Origin: Firmicutes bacterium UBA1535
Lineage (GTDB): Bacteria > Bacillota > Clostridia > Tissierellales > Sedimentibacteraceae
Length of the DNA: 18,965 nucleotides
Assembly: GCA_002323775.1 (NCBI GenBank)
Contig: DCPV01000208.1
Location: 5,467 to 24,431 of the forward strand
Reading direction: 5' to 3'
This document shows, piece after piece, positions 16,383-18,965 of the stretch. A model generated the notes under the pieces. The model was not told the DNA's origin, made no database searches, and saw only the letters and a program-made list of their open reading frames with translations. Made by a program: the position numbers and the translations under genes. The stretch's first letter is position 1, and every line of letters begins with the position of its first letter.

Positions 16383-16730
16383 TCAATCTTCCTCTAAATT
16401 CTGTATCATATCTTGATATAAATTCGACAATACATCATTAATATTTTTCATAGACTCCTTTAAATAATTAATATCATTGTCGTGCATTTCTTCCCCTTGA
16501 TTTAGTTTTTTTGCGATTTGATTTATGTTATTTCCTATATAGCTTATCTGAGAAGATAATTCAAAAATGCTTGTCAAATCGTAAACTATTATGTTTGTTC
16601 TAAGTGCTGCATTAATAAAATATCTATTTATGCTCATATTACTTATTTTAACTTTATCAAGTATTTTTTTATGTTCTTCTTCTGTAACTCTTATAAAAAT
16701 AGGTATATTTCTTTTTCTGTTAGCACTCAA
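16383..16730 (-). CDS. mobC: MobC-like relaxosome accessory protein
   Basis: Small DNA-binding protein (115 residues) that helps the relaxase open the transfer origin. The N-terminal half reads as a ribbon-helix-helix-like module: IPIFIRVTEEEHKKILDKV (about 9-27) followed by MSINRYFINAAL. The second half has the MobC signature around GNNINQIAKKLNQG (57-70) and a helical tail. The start is TTG (16728-16730), supported by GAGGGTGAT just upstream; no ATG in a suitable position is available. It is the first well-supported gene after the candidate transfer origin and overlaps nothing. The relaxase starts four bases after its stop, so both are co-translated. Confidence 0.85.
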   Translation of the reverse strand: MSANRKRNIPIFIRVTEEEHKKILDKVKISNMSINRYFINAALRTNIIVYDLTSIFELSSQISYIGNNINQIAKKLNQGEEMHDNDINYLKESMKNINDVLSNLYQDMIQNLEED

Positions 16731-16741
16731 TTTATCACCCT

Positions 16742-16861
16742 CTATTCTTAAAATTTTAATTCTGCTTACGCAGGGGTATTAGGGGTATCCCCTAAAATTT
16801 CGGGAATGGCTATCCATTTCCACTGCTTGCTATTCTTAAAAATAGACTCTTGCTTTTTAAG
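16742..16861. other. Candidate origin of transfer (oriT) upstream of mobC
   Basis: The 146-bp gap between mobC and the next ORF is dense in repeats. A tandem direct repeat AGGGGTAT occurs at 16772-16779 and 16781-16788. Stem TTAGGGG / CCCCTAA (16779-16785, 16789-16795) has a 3-base loop. An imperfect stem GGAATGG / CCATTTCC spans 16803-16821. Stem CTTAAAAA / TTTTTAAG spans 16835-16861. A 12-base direct repeat CTATTCTTAAAA at 16742-16753 and 16830-16841 brackets the GC-rich core. Position next to mobC and relaxase, repeat architecture and the locally raised GC content are typical of oriT. The nick site is not identified; the CTTACGCAGGGG region (16765-16776) is the best guess. The region must also contain the mobC promoter unless transcription comes from upstream. 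Confidence 0.6.
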
Positions 16862-16876
16862 CTTTCTGCAAAAAAA

Positions 16877-17098
16877 TCAACAACTGTCTCTAACCAAATC
16901 TTTCCTGAGAAACCAGTCTACTTTGCCTATGCAAACTGTTCTTTTATCCAATTCACTCTCAACGTACAAGGGCTGAAAAATAAAAAGAAAATCAGTTTGC
17001 TGAATTAATTTACACTTTTGATTTCCTCTTTCGTTTTTAACATCATAAATTTTTCTTTCATCAAATGTTTTATTTTTTATGTCATCTATACACAACAA
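16877..17098 (-). CDS. Small hypothetical protein upstream of oriT
   Basis: A 73-residue ORF with no family I recognise. The start is a TTG at 17096-17098 (a second TTG follows at once), supported by AGGTGG at 17104-17109, consistent with the TTG starts of mobC and virD4 in this element. The product is soluble and mixed in charge, with a conserved-looking end (ELDKRTVCIGKVDWFLRKDL near 50-69). It lies between a strong terminator (ends 17121) and the candidate oriT, so its own promoter would have to overlap the terminator, or it is read by leakage. It may be a regulator of the mob operon or a spurious frame; the ribosome binding site is the main evidence for it. Confidence 0.5.
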   Translation of the reverse strand: MLCIDDIKNKTFDERKIYDVKNERGNQKCKLIQQTDFLFIFQPLYVESELDKRTVCIGKVDWFLRKDLVRDSC

Positions 17099-17120
17099 TT
17101 TACCACCTCACTTTTTACAA

Positions 17121-17167
17121 TAAAAAAAGCAGCATGAATTAATTATTATAATTCAATACTGCTTTTA
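17121..17167 (-). terminator. Rho-independent terminator of the Ig-like protein gene
   Basis: In minus-strand reading, AAAAGCAG (17159-17166, complement) and an inner TGAATT-type arm pair with their complements at 17125-17140. The loop is AT-rich and a run of seven T (17122-17128, complement) follows. It starts 26 bases after the stop codon of the upstream gene. It separates that gene from the mob/T4SS operon. Confidence 0.85.
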
Positions 17168-17192
17168 TAATTTAATTTATTATTTTAAACAT

Positions 17193-18965
17193 TTACCACT
17201 CTCTATGAAGCTCCCAAAAAGGCTCTCGGTTATCTATTATAATGTCAACTGTATTTTCTTCTATACAACCATTACTGAAAATAGCGGTAAACTTAATTCG
17301 TAATTTTTGAGGACTGTCATTTCCCCATTTATTTATCCATTCTTTACTCGCAAGATATTTTTTCCACATTTCTCTTATGTGTGGCTTACTTGGGTCTTTT
17401 AATTCCATTTGTTCAAAGTACCAATATAATTGTCTGCCATTAATATATTTATATTTAGTAACTTTGCCGATTAATTCTTCGTCTGGAGCAGTACCCTTTT
17501 TTATTTTTTCATTACCGCTTTCAATTTCTCCAAGTTGTACTATAACTTCTGTACAAGTAACTGTACTTGCAATATTTATTTGAGTTGTATTTGCCTCTGT
17601 TTCAAAAGCTTCGCCACTCCAATATGTGCTTTCATTTCTTATTTTACTTGGATTATCTTTATATTTTTCATTGTAATTTAGTCTGTTTTTATTCCAATCA
17701 ATAGTATGCGAAACTTTTCCCTCAACTTTTAAATCATGAGCTTTAAATGAAAATGATTTTTCAACTATTTCATCATAATCATCTTTTACAGTAGCGATAA
17801 CTTTATAATCTCTCTCATCATGTTTAGGAATATTCATCAGAAAAAATCTATTGCCTTTTTCATCTTTAATTTCTGAAAAATCTTTGGTATCAAATGGAGG
17901 ATAAGCATTTCCGACAGGAGCAATTTTCTTAGATATATGATTTAAAAGCTTACCATCTGGATCATACAATTTAATGTCAACTGTTACTGGCGTTAAATCT
18001 ATATCTTGATAGTAAAGTGTAAAATTAATATTGTCATTCTCATATACATAATTGTTATTCAAATTGACAGAGCCTTCAAATAAATCTCCCCCATTTATAT
18101 TTGGCGGTGTGTTATATACATACTGATAATACAATATTTCTTCTTCAAACTCTCCGCTTGGTAATGTTGCAACAAACTTTGCCATATACGTTCCCTCTGG
18201 AATTGCTTTTGTTGGCCTATATTCTTTGTTCCAATTTATATAGTTACCATTCATTGTCATTGTAGCTGCATATGCTGTGTTATAGAACATTGTAACTTTT
18301 ACATTAGAGTTTGAATATGCAGTATTTACATATTTACTCGTTGTTGCTTTTATGTTATATGTTTTTTCTGCTACTATCTTTTCCGATAATACCGGATCTA
18401 AATTAATTGGTGTTTTTACTATTACGTTAAATGGCAGCTCTGTATACCGATGAGATAATAGAGAATCTGTTGCTCTAATATTAAATGTATATGTTCCGTT
18501 TTTTACAGTTGCAGGAATATTATACATTTGGTCTTTCCAAAATATTTCTTGTCCTTCTTTTTTTACTACATCAGTTGCTGAAAGAAGTTGTCTATAGCTT
18601 GTAAATGGACTTACTAATCCAAGTCTAACATTTACATCATAAGGATATTTTGTCCAAATATCATATGCAAATAAATCTTCACTTGCTGGGATGCCATTTA
18701 AGCCAAACACAGGGTTATGAGCTTTTAACTTAGCGTCAATTTGTGGTGGCGGTAACTCTGGTAATACTAGCTCTCTGATATATACATCACTCCACACCCC
18801 GAAATTATCCTTAGCATAGTAGTTTATTACATAAGTACCTGGTAATAATTTTGTTGGTACTGAATAATATTTGATATTATCATTTTTATTGTAATATACA
18901 AATTTAAGTTCTCTGATACCTTTCTTTCCTAGAGGATCTGAAAACTGCAAATCTAAATCATAGCT
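17193..18965 (-). CDS. Large secreted Ig-like repeat protein, 3' part only
   Basis: The frame is open to the right edge, so the N-terminus and any signal peptide lie outside the window; 590 residues are visible. They form about five successive beta-sandwich-like repeats with typical end motifs, such as LPGTYVINYYAKDNFGVWSD, VKNGTYTFNIRATDSL, IPEGTYMAKFVATLPSGEF, DYKVIATVKDDYDE and LRIKFTAIFSNGCIEENTVD. The segment TIDWNKNRLNYNEKY, the nearby STYWSGEAF and the strings of Thr/Ile (TTQINIASTVTCTEVIVQLG) recall very large extracellular proteins of Clostridia that carry such repeats. No LPXTG signal, SLH repeat or membrane anchor is seen at the C-terminus, so attachment must be elsewhere or the protein is released. 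A strong terminator follows the stop. It may be an adhesin carried by the element; its membership in the element is uncertain. Confidence 0.75.
   Translation of the reverse strand, partial: SYDLDLQFSDPLGKKGIRELKFVYYNKNDNIKYYSVPTKLLPGTYVINYYAKDNFGVWSDVYIRELVLPELPPPQIDAKLKAHNPVFGLNGIPASEDLFAYDIWTKYPYDVNVRLGLVSPFTSYRQLLSATDVVKKEGQEIFWKDQMYNIPATVKNGTYTFNIRATDSLLSHRYTELPFNVIVKTPINLDPVLSEKIVAEKTYNIKATTSKYVNTAYSNSNVKVTMFYNTAYAATMTMNGNYINWNKEYRPTKAIPEGTYMAKFVATLPSGEFEEEILYYQYVYNTPPNINGGDLFEGSVNLNNNYVYENDNINFTLYYQDIDLTPVTVDIKLYDPDGKLLNHISKKIAPVGNAYPPFDTKDFSEIKDEKGNRFFLMNIPKHDERDYKVIATVKDDYDEIVEKSFSFKAHDLKVEGKVSHTIDWNKNRLNYNEKYKDNPSKIRNESTYWSGEAFETEANTTQINIASTVTCTEVIVQLGEIESGNEKIKKGTAPDEELIGKVTKYKYINGRQLYWYFEQMELKDPSKPHIREMWKKYLASKEWINKWGNDSPQKLRIKFTAIFSNGCIEENTVDIIIDNREPFWELHREW

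Larger units (their letters stand above)
7298..18965 (-). mobile_element. Partial conjugative/mobilisable element, left end truncated
   Basis: Genes on one strand in the order mobC, relaxase, accessory protein, pcfB, virD4, pilin, virB6-like, PrgI and virB4 match the conserved relaxosome and T4SS layout of Firmicutes integrative conjugative elements and pheromone-type plasmids. The left limit is the virB4/mocR join. Genes normally found after virB4, such as the cell-wall hydrolase, are absent. The right limit is outside the window, and whether the Ig-like protein gene belongs to the element is uncertain. No integrase, recombinase or replication gene is visible, so I cannot tell an integrated element from an integrated plasmid. 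Confidence 0.8.

Noticed and set aside
16731..17098. tRNA, rRNA or riboswitch in the region upstream of mobC
   Set aside because: The inverted repeats do not form a cloverleaf or a known riboswitch core, and the location favours oriT.

Overview
The window comes from a low-GC Firmicute, probably an anaerobic member of the Clostridia. The AT-rich codon use, strong AGGAGG-type ribosome binding sites, an S-layer-homology (SLH) protein and Gram-positive-type conjugation genes all point this way. I cannot name a species. It has two halves: an ordinary chromosomal part (1 to about 7300) and part of a conjugative or mobilisable element (about 7300 to the right edge), whose genes all read leftwards.

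Left part: recX is on the minus strand. A 305-bp intergenic region with divergent promoter candidates separates it from a tight plus-strand operon. That operon encodes a MacA-like adaptor that appears internally duplicated, a MacB-type ABC ATPase, a MacB/FtsX-type permease, and a secreted protein with three SLH repeats. A bidirectional hairpin terminator closes the operon.

Right part, in transcription order (right to left): the 3' end of a large secreted Ig-like repeat protein with a strong terminator; a small unknown ORF; a repeat-rich stretch that is a good oriT candidate; mobC; a MOBP-type relaxase; a large accessory protein with two tandem copies of an unnamed domain; a PcfB/DUF3801 protein; the VirD4-type coupling protein; a short VirB2/TrbC-like pilin subunit; a VirB6/TrbL-like channel protein; a PrgI-family protein; and the start of virB4. 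From mobC onward the genes overlap or sit a few bases apart, with ribosome binding sites buried in the preceding gene, as expected for one relaxosome plus type IV secretion (T4SS) operon.

The most unusual object is at the junction of the two halves. The last element ORF is an in-frame chimera: about 180 residues of VirB4 N-terminal domain joined to about 200 residues of the C-terminal aminotransferase half of a MocR/PdxR-type regulator. The join falls in a short stretch (around NKRLELL) that fits both families. The simplest reading is a deletion at microhomology that removed the VirB4 ATPase domain, everything downstream of it in the element, and the 5' half of a chromosomal mocR gene. The element would then keep processing and coupling functions but lack its own T4SS motor in this window. 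Other points of interest are a 14-bp perfect hairpin between the pilin and virB6 genes, a possible frameshift or slippage site at the end of pcfB, and a lysine-rich tail shared by PcfB and its upstream neighbour.
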